Part shown: piece after piece, positions 10,641-20,092 of the stretch | Position numbering within the stretch: position 1 is the first letter of the stretch | How the letters are laid out: every line of letters starts with the position of its first letter | Assembly: GCA_047967505.1 (NCBI GenBank) | Contig: CM106539.1 | Length of the DNA: 64,000 bases | Origin: Dipteris shenzhenensis | Taxonomy: Eukaryota; Polypodiophyta; Polypodiopsida; Gleicheniales | Direction: 5' to 3' (one strand) | Made by a program: the position numbers and the translations under genes | The notes under the pieces: generated by a model | The model's database searches: none | What the model saw: only the letters and a program-made list of their open reading frames with translations | Told to the model about the DNA's origin: nothing

Positions 10641-11014
10641 ATGGCCTACAAGCATCATCACCCATGCTAAATGCTAAGTACTATATAGTCATAATATCTT
10701 CAGTACTACATACTCATGACATCAACATCAGCAGCATCATTATCATAACAGATAAGATCCAATGCCAAGTCTTGGCTGATATTGGAGGCCCAAGAGTGGA
10801 AGTCATGATGGACTCGACGGTGGATGGGGCTGTGCTAGTATGAGGTCAGAGATAGAATGCTAGCGGCTATTAGTGGGTGCGGTCCGACGTGGCCTCCTGG
10901 CAATGGCTCTATGACTAACAAGGACACGGTAATCCCTATTGGTCTTGCCTCAATCTTGAACATAGAAGGGATATCCCCAAGCATGATCTGTGTGTCCGCT
11001 CTCTGCCAATTGTG

Positions 11015-11662
11015 TCATGTTGCTGGCTCTGGATCTCTACCTCGCCGACTACCCATGATGTGGTGATCTAGCTGGAAGAACTCTGTAATCATACTCTGAT
11101 ATGGGTCTGTCTGTGTGCCCAGTCCCTGTCTCTCCAATCTAAGTAAGCGCTCCTTGTGCCTAACTATCTCATGAATGAAGATGGCCCTGATCTGGATAAG
11201 AGAGGAAATGGGAGAGTAGCCCGAAGCTGTCTTTGAAGAGACAATGGTAGTGTCCATGGATCTCGTAGTACACAAGGCCTCTGAAGATGAAGTGCTCCTC
11301 TGACTTGATCTCCTGTAGATCACACAAGGCACATATGTGCCTCTTCTTGGGTACTTCCTCAACTCGCCCACTTTCAATGTGGAGTCGAAGTGATGAAATC
11401 TGAAACTGTCCAATAGTGATCCGCCATCAATGGGGGAGTTATACCCCGAAGGATCAATAAAGCCCCCATTTGAGATGTGCAAGGAATGATCCCTGTAGAA
11501 GCTGAGCTTCACTTGAAGCTCACTCGGTGCCAACTAGGTCCTGAATGTGTAAAGCTGTAGGAGGTCATCGTGTATGATCTGGTTGACCTCGTGATATTCG
11601 AGTGGAAGAAATATTCTGTACTAGAAGGGGGGTAAATTGTCCATGTGGAGTATTAATCTCTC
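11015..11662 (-). pseudogene. LINE ORF2 C-terminal region
   Basis: The minus strand reads FYRDHSLHISNGGFIDPSGY and, later, IFIHEIVRHKERLLRLER. This matches the 25080-25500 copy (TYRDHFLRISEDGFIISPGY; LFIREITRYRERFLREHR). The Cys/His cluster of the intact copy (CPCC...EEHFVC) is degraded here. Upstream residues (11534-11662) are frameshifted but still align with the 17640-17800 copy. This is a dead remnant. Confidence 0.8.
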
Positions 11663-11667
11663 AAACT

Positions 11668-11866
11668 TGTAGAGATATATACAATGATATGGTGGTGTGG
11701 GATAGATTAGGACTTGGTCTATTTTAGAGTTTTTGTGTGCTCTAGTACTTGGACTATATATACCAAGTACTTGTACTTCATTTGGTTGAACATTTCAATT
11801 GGAGTTCACTTGTGTTCACTTCTTTTTCTCTTGTGTTCACAACTCTTCTCCATTCTTGTTCCTACA
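11668..11866 (+). repeat. 5' LTR of the nested copia element
   Basis: 199 bp, TGTAGAGATATATAC...CTACA. 'Ctatatataccaag' near 11755 is a plausible TATA box. The copy at 14082 is the same length. The 5 bp before it, AAACT, is half of the target duplication. Confidence 0.92.
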
Positions 11867-11868
11867 AG

Positions 11869-11880
11869 TGGTATCAGAGC
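11869..11880 (+). other. Primer-binding site of the nested copia element
   Basis: TGGTATCAGAGC lies two bases after the 5' LTR and is complementary to the 3' end of initiator Met-tRNA. It is intact. Confidence 0.92.
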
Positions 11881-12573
11881 TAGTCCTTACAGCCCTGTCA
11901 CTTGCTTCCCCACTCTTCCGCGTGCTCCTGTTGCACTTCTGTCATGGAGAAGAAGTTAGTTCTTATTGGTCGACTTATCTTTTGGCTGTCCTGAGCTCCC
12001 ACAAGCTTCGCGTGATCTCGAGCTTCAATTTTGTTGCGAGATTTGGCACCAAGAAGCACTCCTCAGCTGGGCGATTTTCTTTTGCATCACGCGCACAGTA
12101 TTTTAAGGCAATTTTGGATACCGGAGTTATGTGGCTGCGTCAGGCAACCCGGAGAAGTTTTGAGCAGCCATAGTGGGGTTTTAACTCCCTTTCGGAGCTG
12201 TTCGTGCTCTCAAAATTTCATTCTAAGATACAGATTAGAAGATACCAGCAATATCACTTACGTTTTGCTGTTTTTTTGACTGATTTCTGTATGTTGCGCT
12301 TGCAAACAGCTCGTACACTGCCTCGCCATCCGTACACCCGTACACCTTGACATTGCTTCCCATTGCCTCTCCAGCTCGCCATTTGCATCTCAAGCTCATT
12401 TTCAGCCTCTCCCAGTTGGTTCTTGCAGATAGCATTGCGTAGGTGGCTTGCAGATTGCATTGCACAGGTGTCAGTGCATTTGGGACAGTTTCTGGCTACA
12501 CATTGAGTGCAAGTCATTGCTTAGGTGAAGAATATCTTGGTTGGAAAGGGCTAATGGGACATTGTGAATGGGG

Positions 12574-12983
12574 ATGACTGGTGCACCTAGCTCTAGTGCA
12601 TCTTCCACTACCACTCAGGGTTCTACAGCCACTACACATGTTGCTCCCATAGCAGATTAGAGGAGGTTTGATTGAAGGGATACCCAAGCATTGTCTGTGA
12701 AGACACACATTAAGTCCACTATCAAGTCTTGCAAGACTTCAAAGGCAGGTTGGGATAGAGTGAAAAGTATGTGGAATGTGAAGAATAAAGCAAGAAGCAT
12801 TGCTTTGAATAATAAGCTCAATGACTTGTCCATGCAAGAAGGTCAAACTATTACAGCTCATATTGCAAAGATTACTGACATTCGGGATGAGCTCGCAGCT
12901 ATTGATGAGGATATGGAAGACAAGAAATTGGTCTCTATCACCCTCAATAGTTTGGCACCCTCATATGATACGTTTGTTACTTG
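12574..12983 (+). pseudogene. gag of the nested copia element, truncated
   Basis: The frame opens at ATG 12574 (MTGAPSSSASSTTTQGS), passes two in-frame stops near 12658-12678, and then reads a UBN2 gag core: SCKTSKAGWDRVKSMW, LNNKLNDLSMQEGQ, LNSLAPSYDTFVT. It matches the minus-strand gag at 6805-7590 (SCKTAKQAWDQLASLY). About 30 residues between the N-terminus and the core are missing. The zinc knuckle is gone because an inverted RNase H piece starts right after DTFVT. The leader between the primer-binding site and the ATG (11881-12573) contains three CGTACAC words at 12318-12352. Confidence 0.82.
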
Positions 12984-13325
12984 AACGAAGATCTGCAAGT
13001 AACTTCTGGAGCCAAATACACTCCACTGTAGCTGTAGAAGCTGCTCTATACTTAGCCTCACAGCTAGAAGTAGCAGCTGTAGTATGCTTCTTGCTGAACC
13101 AAGAGATGCACGAAGTACCAATCATGAAGCAGTTGTCACTATGTGATGGAACAGCCGGCCCAATCACTATCAGTGAATCCATGCATAACAAGTGAAGAAT
13201 TGGCCTTGTAGAGAAGGCCCAAATGCTGAGTGCCTTTGAGATACCTGAAGACACCTTCATGGCCTCCCAATGGTGTGTAGAAGGGTTGTGCGGCCCAATC
13301 ACTATCAGTGAATCCATAGCAAATC
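12984..13325 (-). pseudogene. Inverted copia RNase H fragment
   Basis: The minus strand reads VFRYLKGTQHLGLLYKANSS, GFTDSDWAGCS, FMIGTSCISWFSKKHTT, then CEAKYRAASTATVECIWLQK, which is the C-terminal RNase H of copia pol (GYTDSDWAGD, ISWSSKKQ, EAEYRA). It is in the opposite orientation to the rest of the element. A 25 bp segment encoding FTDSDWA occurs twice (13159-13184, 13292-13317). The junction with gag carries an 8 bp inverted repeat, 12976-12983 and 12996-13003. The catalytic Glu of AEY is a Lys here (EAKY counts one Glu earlier), so it would not be active. Confidence 0.85.
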
Positions 13326-14081
13326 TGAAGTGTTCTATTGGTTTAAGGAGTTCAAAGCATTGGCTGAGAGCCAAACCAATTCTAGAATTCGAACACTTAA
13401 TTGTGACAATGGTGGAGAGTATACTTCACATGCTTTTGAGGGATACCTGAAAGAGCATGGGATAAGGCATCACAAAACAGTGCCATACACGCCTCAACAT
13501 AATCCGATTGCAGAGAGGAAGAACAGGACTCATGGAGATGACACGGTGTATGCTGAAATTTAAGAGAATGTCAAAGGCACTTTGGGGTGAAGCAATTGTT
13601 ACAACCACATATATTCAGAATCGCTGCCCTACACAAGCATTGGTTGACAGGATGCCTTTTGAGGCATTTTATGGGTACAAGCCCAAGGTGAATCACTTCA
13701 GAGTATTTGGGTCTGTTGCATATGCTTTGGTACCAGCTGAAAATCGATCCAAGCTTGGTGATAAAAGCATTAAATGCATCTTTGTGGGGTATAGCACTGA
13801 AAGCCGAGGCTTTAAGCTTTATGATCCATCCACAAGGAAAGTAATCATAAGCAGGGATGTTTTGTTTGCAGAGCATGATAGCATGCAATCCATCAGTGAG
13901 GAGTTGCCTCCATATGATGATACACCTTTGGACATCATTCAGTTTGAGGATGTTGCTGATTTGGGTTCTCCAGTTGATGTTCCCTCTACCTCTCAGACTC
14001 CAACAGGGTTGCCACATGTTGAGGGTTCTTTTCCTCAGATGTCTCAGATTTGCAGCCACCTCATGGGGAGGGATAGCCTAA
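13326..14081 (+). pseudogene. Copia integrase, one frameshift, fused to the 3' LTR
   Basis: The first frame has FKALAESQ, LNCDNGGEYTS (second catalytic D) and NPIAERKNRT (catalytic E). The frame then shifts near 13540 and continues as MEMTRCMLKFKRMSKALWGE, RCPTQALVDRMPFEAF, FVGYSTESRGFKLYDPSTRK, VIISRDVLFAE. The first catalytic D is missing because the N-terminal part and pre-integrase region are deleted. The coding sequence ends DSLM-stop at the first bases of the 3' LTR (14082), so RT and RNase H were lost from their normal place. Confidence 0.85.
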
Positions 14082-14280
14082 TGTAGAGATATATACAATG
14101 ATATGGTGGTGTAGGATAGACTAGGACTTAGTCTATTTTAGAGTTTTTGTGTACTCTAGTACTTGGACTATATATACCAAGTACTTGTACTTCATTTGGT
14201 TGAACATTTCAGTTGGAATTCACTTGTGTTCACTTCTTGTTCTCTTGTGTTCATTTCTCTTCTCCATTCTTGTTCCTACA
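14082..14280 (+). repeat. 3' LTR of the nested copia element
   Basis: 199 bp, same ends and length as 11668-11866 with roughly a dozen substitutions. The next five bases, AAACC, pair with AAACT at 11663-11667 as target-site duplication. Confidence 0.92.
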
Positions 14281-15032
14281 AAACCACCTGCATGTATGCA
14301 CATACCAACATCTCTGATCACTCTTAATTGCTACGGACATGGAGCAGGATAGTGCTAGCCATGGTAGTCTATGACGTCCTAAGGCTCTATTGCCGTACTT
14401 TCTGACACGGTATAGATATTTGATGACTTGGAAAGCCGCATCAAGCTGAAGCGGAGATGATCCAAACTCAGCCTGAATGGTCTGGTGGGGAATTGATGGC
14501 TTACTACATACCATCCACGATACCATGAGAACTTGGAGGCACTCCCCCCTCGCCCAGTCTAAGAGAAGAGAAACCGTAAGTCAGCGTATAAATTTTCAAT
14601 AGTGATTTATCAAAGGTGAACCAATCTTTATGCATATAGCTGCTTTGGATGTCTTGAAGATCATGACCTTGGTCTTACCCCAAGGTTGACCCTCAATGAT
14701 GTGACTCACAGAGAACGCCTGTAGCGCATCTAAGTGTCTCTGGAGCCCCTCTGCAGAGGAAAGAATAGCACAACATCATTTGTATATAACAAGATCAGCA
14801 AGAGAGCATCCAGCCCGCTGCCCCCCCTAGTGTCTCCATAAATATCTCAAGCTCATCTATGTAGAGGCCAAACATGGTTGGTGAAAGTAGGCACCCTTGA
14901 TTGACCCCAATAGTGCTCATGATCTCCTCTGTCCATCCAGCTCCTTTTCAGACTCTGCCGTGAAACCCTCTCATAGAGTGCAATAACAGCCCATATGATC
15001 TCCTAGTTGTAACCCAGCTCCTGTAGTTGTCT
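14281..15032 (-). pseudogene. LINE reverse-transcriptase palm and thumb, decayed
   Basis: The minus strand contains LGYN..IIWAVIALYERV, then a decayed GVKQGCPLS block (GQSRVP in this copy), then LLYTNDVVLFF in place of LLYADDVVLI. The catalytic YADD has become YTND. Further on, IPHQTIQAEFGSSPLQLDAA and RHRLPWLALS match the post-RT region of the intact copy at 24690-24850. Several frameshifts and stops are present. It ends at the copia insertion, in the codons following CWYVHTCRW. Confidence 0.8.
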
Positions 15033-15035
15033 AAG

Positions 15036-15075
<40 letters not shown>

Positions 15076-15081
<6 letters not shown>

Positions 15082-15154
15082 AGAAAGAAAGAAAGTGTAT
15101 TATTGTCCACTAAAGGCCAAAATGGGCCCATGGGACATCAAGAACTCTGCATAC
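15076..15154 (-). mobile_element. Tiny family A LINE 3' end with target duplication in GA repeat
   Basis: On the minus strand 15154-15095 reads like the last ~60 bp of family A (gatgtcccatgggccc... versus tgtcccataggcc at 26022), followed by a CTTT/CTTTCTTT tail (15094-15076). It is flanked by the same word, AAGAAAAGAGAGAGAGAG, at 15033 and at 15155. This is the pattern of an extremely 5'-truncated target-primed insertion into a GA/CT microsatellite. Confidence 0.65.
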
Positions 15155-15181
15155 AAGAAAAGAGAGAGAGAGAGAGAGATT

Positions 15182-15740
15182 AGCCAAAGGGAACAACTCC
15201 AAGCATCACTCACCATAAAAAAGCCTGTTGACGAAGAGGAAGTTTGCAGCTACAAAGCTCCCAAGACGATAGCTCTAGCTTTGGCACCGGTAAGAAACAT
15301 TGAAGCATTTGAGAGATAATGCGAAAGGGGTTGATAATGCAGCCCCAAACCATACTGCCTAGCTGTAAATATAAAAAATATAATAAAGTACCATCTGCAT
15401 GAAGCGCTTCACTGACTAATTGAATCTCTTTGGACGAGATGGAGCATCTGGGTTCTTGTAAGGCAAGGGGACAATCAAACTCCTTTGAGCAACTCTCAAC
15501 ACACAGAATTTCCATCAAAGAGAGTTGCAGCCATACCATTTGAGATGAGAAAGAATTTCTTTCCAATTTGAAAACATTTTAGAGGAAAAAGGGCATGGGC
15601 ATCCCTTAACTCTGCCATCACCAAGAAAATCCCATTGAGTGGGATCCCAATGCCCAAAAGCATGAATTGTCAACTTTGAAAGCAAGTGATGCATCATAGC
15701 AGTCCAAGGCTGGTCACTCTTCATAAATTTCGAACATCAT
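15182..15740 (-). pseudogene. L1-like LINE fragment (family B), post-RT and zinc-binding region
   Basis: The sequence is about 75-80% identical to 26580-27310 by eye. The minus strand reads SKLTIHAFGHWDPTQWDF, DGRVKGCPC, CKLPLRQQAFLW; the last lies in the region leading to the zf-RVT zinc-binding domain of plant L1 elements. Frameshifts are numerous. The fragment stops at 15182 against the GA repeat and at about 15740 against a C-rich tract, so it is bounded by breaks at both ends. Confidence 0.65.
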
Positions 15741-15744
15741 CTAT

Positions 15745-16050
15745 CCTGTATTGCCAACAGCTTCGCCCCCCGCCAACACCTCTTCCGCCTCCCGCGCCCT
15801 TCTCCTCTCCCCCGCCGGCTCCCCTCTCCGCCTCCTCTCCGCCCTCTTGCCTCTCCTCGCCTTCTTCTCTCCTCCCCTCCTTCTCTCCCCCCTCGCCTTC
15901 TCACCCTCCGTCCTCTTCCGCCCTCCATCCTCCTTGCCTTCATTCTTCCTCTTATGTCCTTGCCCCTTCCTCGTCTCCGCCTCCACCCTTGACGTTTTTC
16001 CCCCTTTTTCTTCTCCCTCCCTACAGCGGGAGCACTTGTGCTTGTGAAGG
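15745..16050 (+). repeat. C/T-rich low-complexity tract before a LINE gag
   Basis: Nearly pure pyrimidine runs (ctcctctcc, cgccctcttgcc) give open frames on both strands (Ser/Pro/Leu-rich on +, Arg/Gly/Glu-rich on -). I treat these frames as composition artefacts. Its place just before a DUF4283 gag matches the Pro/Ser-rich start of ORF1 at 20640-21170, so it may be the N-terminal part of a LINE ORF1. Confidence 0.6.
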
Positions 16051-16098
16051 CGAAAGAAAAACCTTGGTGGTGACCCTTAGTCTGGCCAGAGGGGCTCT

Positions 16099-16720
16099 AT
16101 GGTAGCGCCCTCGAATCCCACAGCCGTTAAGGTTCTTCTTTCCCCAACTGACAAGCAACAGGTACAGCAGGCAGTTCAGTCCCTCCAGGACAAGGCGCTT
16201 GTGGGCAGAATTGTGGGCCTCACGCCTACATGGAGACAGGTGCAAGATTGGATCCAGGCGAGCTTGGTATTAGAGGGAGACCTATGGACAAGGCGTTTTC
16301 CTCATCCAGTTGAGCTCCCCCGACACCGCCTCGACACTTGTGGAGCAGAGCCCCATACTCCTTGGCCCGCACCTTGTCTACCTCTTTCCTTGGTATCATG
16401 GATTCACAGTCAAGGACATGGATACGACACACCATGTTCCACGGTTTCCGATTACACTCCGCTTCCTAGGGCTCCCCAAGGAGTATCGAGCCATCCTCCC
16501 TTCCATTGGTCAGGCATTTGGGACAGTGCTTGAGTCCCCGCCAGAGACGGTCGGCTACCTCCGTTCTAGCATGGAGTCCCCAGGATCAGACTGGTGGTGG
16601 AGAGCCCGGAGTCCCTTCCAGAGTTGATCCTTTTAGAGACCGTGGAAGGGGGCACACTTCGTCAGAGGGTGGAGATCTTTGGGTTACCATGCCAGTGTCT
16701 TCGGTGCAGATAGATTGGTC
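16099..16720 (+). pseudogene. DUF4283 plus zinc-knuckle gag of a plant L1-type LINE
   Basis: In order, with one or two frameshifts: DKALVGRIVGLTPTWRQVQD and WIQASLVLEGD (DUF4283), then GPHLVYLFPWYHGF, HVPRFPITLRFLGLPKEYRA, GQAFGTVLESP (the middle of DUF4283), then VEIFGLPCQCLRC followed by IGHDLPS (a CCHC-like knuckle with a stop inside). This is the gag of L1-type plant LINEs and binds the element RNA. It runs directly into family A RT sequence at about 16722, which is not its usual partner. Confidence 0.7.
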
Positions 16721-16721
16721 A

Positions 16722-18712
16722 CGATCTTCCTTCTTAGACAATTACAGGAGCTGGGTTATGACCAGGAGATCATATGTGCTGTTATGGTACTCTATGAGAG
16801 GGTTTCAGGTAGAGTCTGTATAGGAGCTAGACGGACATAGGAGATCATGAGCACTATTGGGGTCAAACAAGAGTGCCCTCTCTCGCTAACCCTATATGGC
16901 CTCTACATAGACGAGCTTGAGATATTTATAGAGACAGTAGGGTGGGCTGGATGCTTTCTCGCTGGTTCCTTGATTGAGATCTTGTTGTATGCAGATGACA
17001 TTGTGTTATTATCCTCTTTTGTAGAGGGCCTTCAGAGACACTTAGATGCATTACAGTCATTTTGTGAGTCGCATGATTTGAAGGTCAACCTTGGTAATAC
17101 ACATCCAGAGCAGCTATGCACAGAAAGCAATTCATCTTTGATGGATCACCAGTTGAGATTGTTTCATCATACACTTATCTAAGAGTTCTCTATCTCTACG
17201 ATGAGACCGGCGATGCAGGCCCGTTTGAGCAGAGAATGACAGTTTTTCCACTCACACTTTTAGGACCCTCGGACCAAGGCTCTCCTTTTTGACTCCTTGG
17301 TCTGGCTAGTAGGCATGTACGATAGCCCTTGTTGGGGACCAGATCTCTCAGATGTAGAGTGGGCTCGGGTAGAGCGTCTTTAGGTTCTTATGCTATCACG
17401 GATGATACATAGTAGCCGTCAGTTTCCCATTAGATCATTTAGGCTGAGTTTGGATCGTCTCCACCGCAGCTTGATGTGGCATTCTAGGTTCTCACATATC
17501 TGTACTGTGTCAGAGGATACAACGATTGCACTTCAGGGCGATGTAGACTACCCTAGCTAGCACTCTCCTGTGCTATGATCCTAGCAGCTGAGGGAGATCA
17601 AAGATGCTGGTACACACACACATGCGGGTGGTTTGGGAGATTGGGGCTCCACATGGACATATTACCCTCTGTATAGCATTGATGCACCATTTCTCCCACA
17701 CTTGGGTATCATGAGGTCAACTAGGTCAATGAGAGGAACTTCTACAGCTACACACATTCAGGGCTTGGTGGGCACCGAGAGAGTTCCTAGTGCTCAGCTT
17801 CTTCAGAGATTACTGTTGTGCTTTTTTATGAGGGCCTTATTGATCCTCCATGATATACTCAGATTCACCATTGAGGATCTCTATTGGGCAGTTTCGGGTT
17901 TCATCACATTGACTCTGCATTGAGAGTGGGCGAGCTGAGGGAGTACCCAAGGAGAGGCACATATGTGCCTCATGTGATGTACAGGAGATCGAGTCAGAGA
18001 AGCATTTCATTTTTAGGTGCACGGTGCGGCTATTATCTCTTCAGAAATAGCTCCGGACTGTTCTCTTGCTTCCTTTCTTATCAAGATCAAACATAGGTGA
18101 ACTCATCTCAGAGTATGATTACAGAGCTCTTCTAGCTAGACCACACAGGTCACCAATCCATGGGCAGTCCGTGAGGTAGAGATCTAGAGCGAGTAACATG
18201 ACACACTAGAGAGAGGCGGACTCATCTCAGAGTATGATTACAGAGCTCTTCTAGCTAGACCACACAGGTCACCAATCCATGGGCAGTCCGTGAGATAGAG
18301 ATCTAGAGCCAGCAACACGACACACTCGAGAGAGGACAGACGCACAAATTATGCTTGGAGACATCCCTTTCATGTTCAAGATTGGGGCATGGCCGGTAGG
18401 GGTTACCGTGACCCTTCTCAGATGCAGAGCCATCGCCAGGAGGCTACGCTGGACTGCACCCACAGGTAGGCACGAGTATTCTATTTCTAACCTTATACCA
18501 CCACAGTCCCACCGGTCATTGGATACATCATGATTTGTTGTACTAGACCAGACTTGGCAGTGGATTTGATGTGATATGATGATGCTCATGTTATGACTAT
18601 GTAGTACTGATGGGAATGATGCTCGTTTTAGTAGCTCCACCCTTTCATCTTGTTGTATCAAGTTTCTCATAGTCTCATGACCCATCGGTCTTAATAAACT
18701 ATGTCTCTCTCT
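16722..18712 (+). mobile_element. Family A LINE copy (RT to 3' tail), decayed
   Basis: The order is RT (LQELGYDQEI, AVMVLYERVSGRV, STIGVKQECPLSLTLYGL, ILLYADDIVLLSS at about 16980-17015), post-RT helical region (RYSIDAP-like SIDAPFLPH near 17660), then C-terminal region and 3' UTR ending in 'aataaactatgtctctctcttt' near 18712. YADD is intact, but RQGCP is KQECP and the frame is broken many times after 17110. A 119 bp tandem duplication (18101-18338) sits in the C-terminal part. Its 5' end coincides in the consensus with that of the minus copy ending at 15032. Confidence 0.82.
18101..18338 (+). repeat. 119 bp tandem duplication inside the LINE copy
   Basis: 18101-18219 and 18220-18338 are near identical, with a handful of differences such as gagtaacatg versus cagcaacacg. 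The other copies (10990-11100 minus) have a single unit, so the duplication happened after insertion. Confidence 0.9.
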
Positions 18713-18739
18713 TTCAGACAGTGACAATCATCCACAGAG

Positions 18740-20036
18740 TTTGGGACTTACGTTGATGGTGACTATCAAGGCTGGCCCTAGAGTCATCCAGACGACTAGT
18801 AGAGACTAGTAGAGAGTAGGACAGAGACACATGGTATGCACGTATATCCACATGGTTGGCCAAGCATGGTATTCAAATGGACATGCTTTCCCCCTTTTAG
18901 TACAGCATGGACGCGCCTCCTCTTGAGTCGATCCCACGAGTCTCTGAGATAAACTGTATCATACCATTAGATCTCCTCTAGCTCCATATATCTTAGACTT
19001 TTTTGGGGGGGGGGGGGGGTCGGGGGGGGAGCCGGGAGCTCCCCACCAAGATCCAGTTTTATTGCGACCACTTCCTAGGAGTATCGAAGGAGGGATTCAT
19101 CATCAGACCCTAGTATCTCGAGGACAGAGGAGTCTCACATACACTGAGGATCGCCATTGGACAGATGCGGGCTTCATCCCTTCATCAGCTAAGGATTGAG
19201 GCGAGGAGAGCAGCATGTATACCAAGAGAGCACCAAATCTGTATGTTATGCACATTGGGAGTGGTTGAGACAGAGGAGCATTTTTTTTGTTATTGCTCAG
19301 CTGACTATGAGATCCGAGGATGATACCACTGTCTCTACTAGGAGGGGAGCGGCTTCAATCCAGTCTCACAACTGATCCACTTCCATGACTAGGTCTCTGT
19401 TTGCTTGAGATGCGCAAACACAGGGAGACACTACTACGACATATTAGAGAGCAGCAGGAGGCAACCATGCCACAAGATATAGAGGCTGACCTAACATAGT
19501 GATGCGTCACAAATTTCTATGCATTTGAGTCAGCTCCAGCTAGCTGATATGTGGACAGCCTGAATCACTAGAGAGAGCCAACACGATTTCGCCGAGAGAG
19601 AGACGCAGAGTCCACTCGTGACATGGAGAGCGACTAAAGCACACTCTATTGAGGTCCGGCCTAGCACAGCTTTCCTAAGGGGAGATCGCCCAAGACGCAA
19701 GGGGTCACTTTGAACATAGCTCAACGAGTTCAGAGATTGAGGAGACCACGCTCCCCCCCCAAGCGTGGGATAGTCCGACAGACGCAGATCTGAGATATTT
19801 CCACTGCTCATAGACAAGCCACCACGGTGTCGGACTTCGGTTTCTGAGTGCCAACTCTCAGCCTGTTGCAGCTTGTATTTGATTTTTACTTGAGCTCTTG
19901 AGCTTTTTAGATCAACAAAGTACTCAACAAGGGCCCTAGAGCGCCCTTCGCTCCAGTCCCTTGAGGCTTGTATGAGTTTTTCCTTTTGGTGTATTTTGTC
20001 CCATAGGCCCGTGAGGCCTCCTGTGGACATTAATGC

Positions 20037-20076
<40 letters not shown>

Positions 20077-20092
20077 CTCTCTCTCTCTCTCA
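18740..20092 (+). mobile_element. Family A LINE copy, 5'-truncated, ending in a CT tail
   Basis: It begins within the post-RT region (RQRHMVCTYIHM; YSMDAPPLES) and continues as FYCDHFLGVSKEGFIIRP, TLRIAIGQMRASS and the Cys/His region CMLCTLGVVETEEHFFCYC, which matches CPCCTMGEVETEEHFVCRC of the 25.3 kb copy. The 3' UTR (19500-20040) ends 'tgtcccataggcc...attaatgcac' and runs into (CT)n at 20040-20092. A G15 run (19005-19019) and G8 (19022-19029) interrupt the coding part and may be sequence errors or real slippage. Confidence 0.78.

Larger units (their letters stand above)
11668..14280 (+). mobile_element. 2.6 kb non-autonomous copia element with 199 bp LTRs
   Basis: Two LTRs of equal length (11668-11866, 14082-14280) differ at only about a dozen sites. 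They start TGTAGAG and end CTACA. A primer-binding site follows the 5' LTR. The interior holds a gag (12574-12983), an inverted RNase H piece (12984-13325, minus), and integrase (13326-14081) running directly into the 3' LTR, so RT is missing. The element is inserted in a family A LINE with a 5 bp duplication. Given the small LTR divergence, insertion was fairly recent, and it must have used enzymes supplied by another element. Confidence 0.92.
10680..15032 (-). mobile_element. Family A LINE on minus, split by a copia insertion
   Basis: The two halves, 14281-15032 (RT) and 10680-11662 (C-terminal region and 3' UTR), are collinear with the better copy at 20303-26099 and with the + copy at 16722-18712. 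The LINE is interrupted exactly at the copia element 11668-14280. The flanking pentamers AAACT (11663-11667) and AAACC (14281-14285) are the target-site duplication with one later change; the uninterrupted + copy at 17625 reads straight through this point. The 5' end stops at 15032 against a GA repeat. Confidence 0.85.

Noticed and set aside
10372-10750. A 379 bp LTR with matching TGTT...AACA ends
   Set aside because: LINE 3' homology (to 18550-18620) passes through 10750, so the right end is a coincidence; I use an approximate end near 10640.
15737-16047. Arg/Gly-rich frame on - and Ser/Pro/Leu-rich frame on +
   Set aside because: Composition artefact of the C/T-rich tract before the LINE gag.
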